Assembly: GCA_902806395.1 (NCBI GenBank) | Contig: CADCWH010000339.1 | Coordinates: 1 to 5,353, forward strand | Reading direction: 5' to 3' | Source of the DNA: an uncultured Thermomicrobiales bacterium | GTDB taxonomy: Bacteria; Chloroflexota; Chloroflexia; Thermomicrobiales; UBA6265 | DNA length: 5,353 nt | Shown: positions 5,185 to 5,353 of the stretch, one piece after another | Numbering within the stretch: position 1 is the first letter of the stretch | Layout of the letters: every line of letters begins with the position of its first letter | The notes under the pieces: model-generated | Told to the model about the DNA's origin: nothing | The model's input: only the letters and a program-made list of their open reading frames with translations | Databases searched by the model: none | Program-made: the position numbers and the translations under genes

Positions 5185-5353
5185 ATGCCCACCGAGACCG
5201 CCCGCCCCGAGACCGCCGCGCTCCCGATCGATATCGGCGACATCCGAGCCGCTGCCGCCCGGCTGGCCGGGGTTGCCCACCGCACCCCGGTCCTGACCTC
5301 CCGCAAGCTCGACGAGCGGGTCGGGGGGGCGGTCTTCCTCAAGGCCGAGAACC
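5185..5353 (+). CDS. Threonine/serine dehydratase-family PLP enzyme, N-terminus only
   Basis: The first 56 codons of a gene that continues past the window. After a short tail (residues 1-15), the sequence IRAAAARLAGVAHRTPVLTSRKLDE (20-44) followed by VFLKAEN (50-56) is the characteristic start of fold-type II PLP enzymes of the threonine ammonia-lyase/serine racemase group. In this group the next residues normally contain the FKxRGA motif with the PLP lysine, which lies outside the window. Full-length members deaminate threonine to 2-oxobutanoate or serine to pyruvate, and some act on 3-hydroxyaspartate or racemise serine; the visible part cannot distinguish them. Whether a C-terminal regulatory ACT domain (biosynthetic IlvA) is present cannot be seen. 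The ATG is well supported by GGAGG six bases upstream. Confidence 0.85.
   Translation, partial: MPTETARPETAALPIDIGDIRAAAARLAGVAHRTPVLTSRKLDERVGGAVFLKAEN

Noticed and set aside
4659..5342. A 227-codon open frame on the - strand over apt and the dehydratase start
   Set aside because: It crosses two recognised + strand genes and their intergenic space with no domain and shadow-type composition.

Overview
The window is about two-thirds G+C with strongly G/C-biased third codon positions. It reads as bacterial chromosome. The protein styles (Arg/Ala/Gly/Asp-rich, short intergenic spaces, GAGG-type ribosome sites) and the gene mix would fit a high-GC Chloroflexota of the Thermomicrobia/Sphaerobacter type, but an actinobacterium or another high-GC lineage cannot be excluded from sequence alone. 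No phage, transposon, CRISPR, tRNA or rRNA is visible.

Layout from left to right. Bases 1-273 hold no intact gene; a coding-like stretch with no start codon (22-213, +) may be the decayed tail of an upstream gene. murQ (274-1278, -) encodes N-acetylmuramic acid 6-phosphate etherase and is the most clearly recognised enzyme together with apt. It is divergent, across about 160 bp, from an unrecognised 252-residue protein (1438-2196, +) with a strand-rich N-terminal half, an acidic D-x-D-x-D-G loop and a helical C-terminus. That gene converges on a phosphotransferase of the aminoglycoside-phosphotransferase/choline-kinase fold (2359-3195, -). Upstream of the phosphotransferase, on the same strand but with its own roughly 220 bp leader, lies a luciferase-like flavin-dependent monooxygenase (3416-4219, -). 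Divergent from that gene is apt (4392-4964, +), adenine phosphoribosyltransferase. After a 220 bp gene-free stretch, the first 56 codons of a PLP-dependent threonine/serine dehydratase-family enzyme (5185 to the window end, +) run off the edge.

The genes do not form one pathway. murQ salvages cell-wall amino sugar and apt salvages adenine. The dehydratase start belongs to amino-acid catabolism or isoleucine synthesis. The monooxygenase and the kinase-fold protein have no predictable substrates. Most genes are single transcription units in alternating orientation, with simple hairpins near several stop codons and none followed by a T-run.

The points most worth a second look are: the unrecognised 1438-2196 protein; the possible decayed gene at the left edge; two mutually exclusive hairpins in the phosphotransferase leader; an imperfect dyad covering candidate -10 boxes on both strands between the monooxygenase and apt; and the repeat-bearing leader before the dehydratase. 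None of these amounts to a clear new system.
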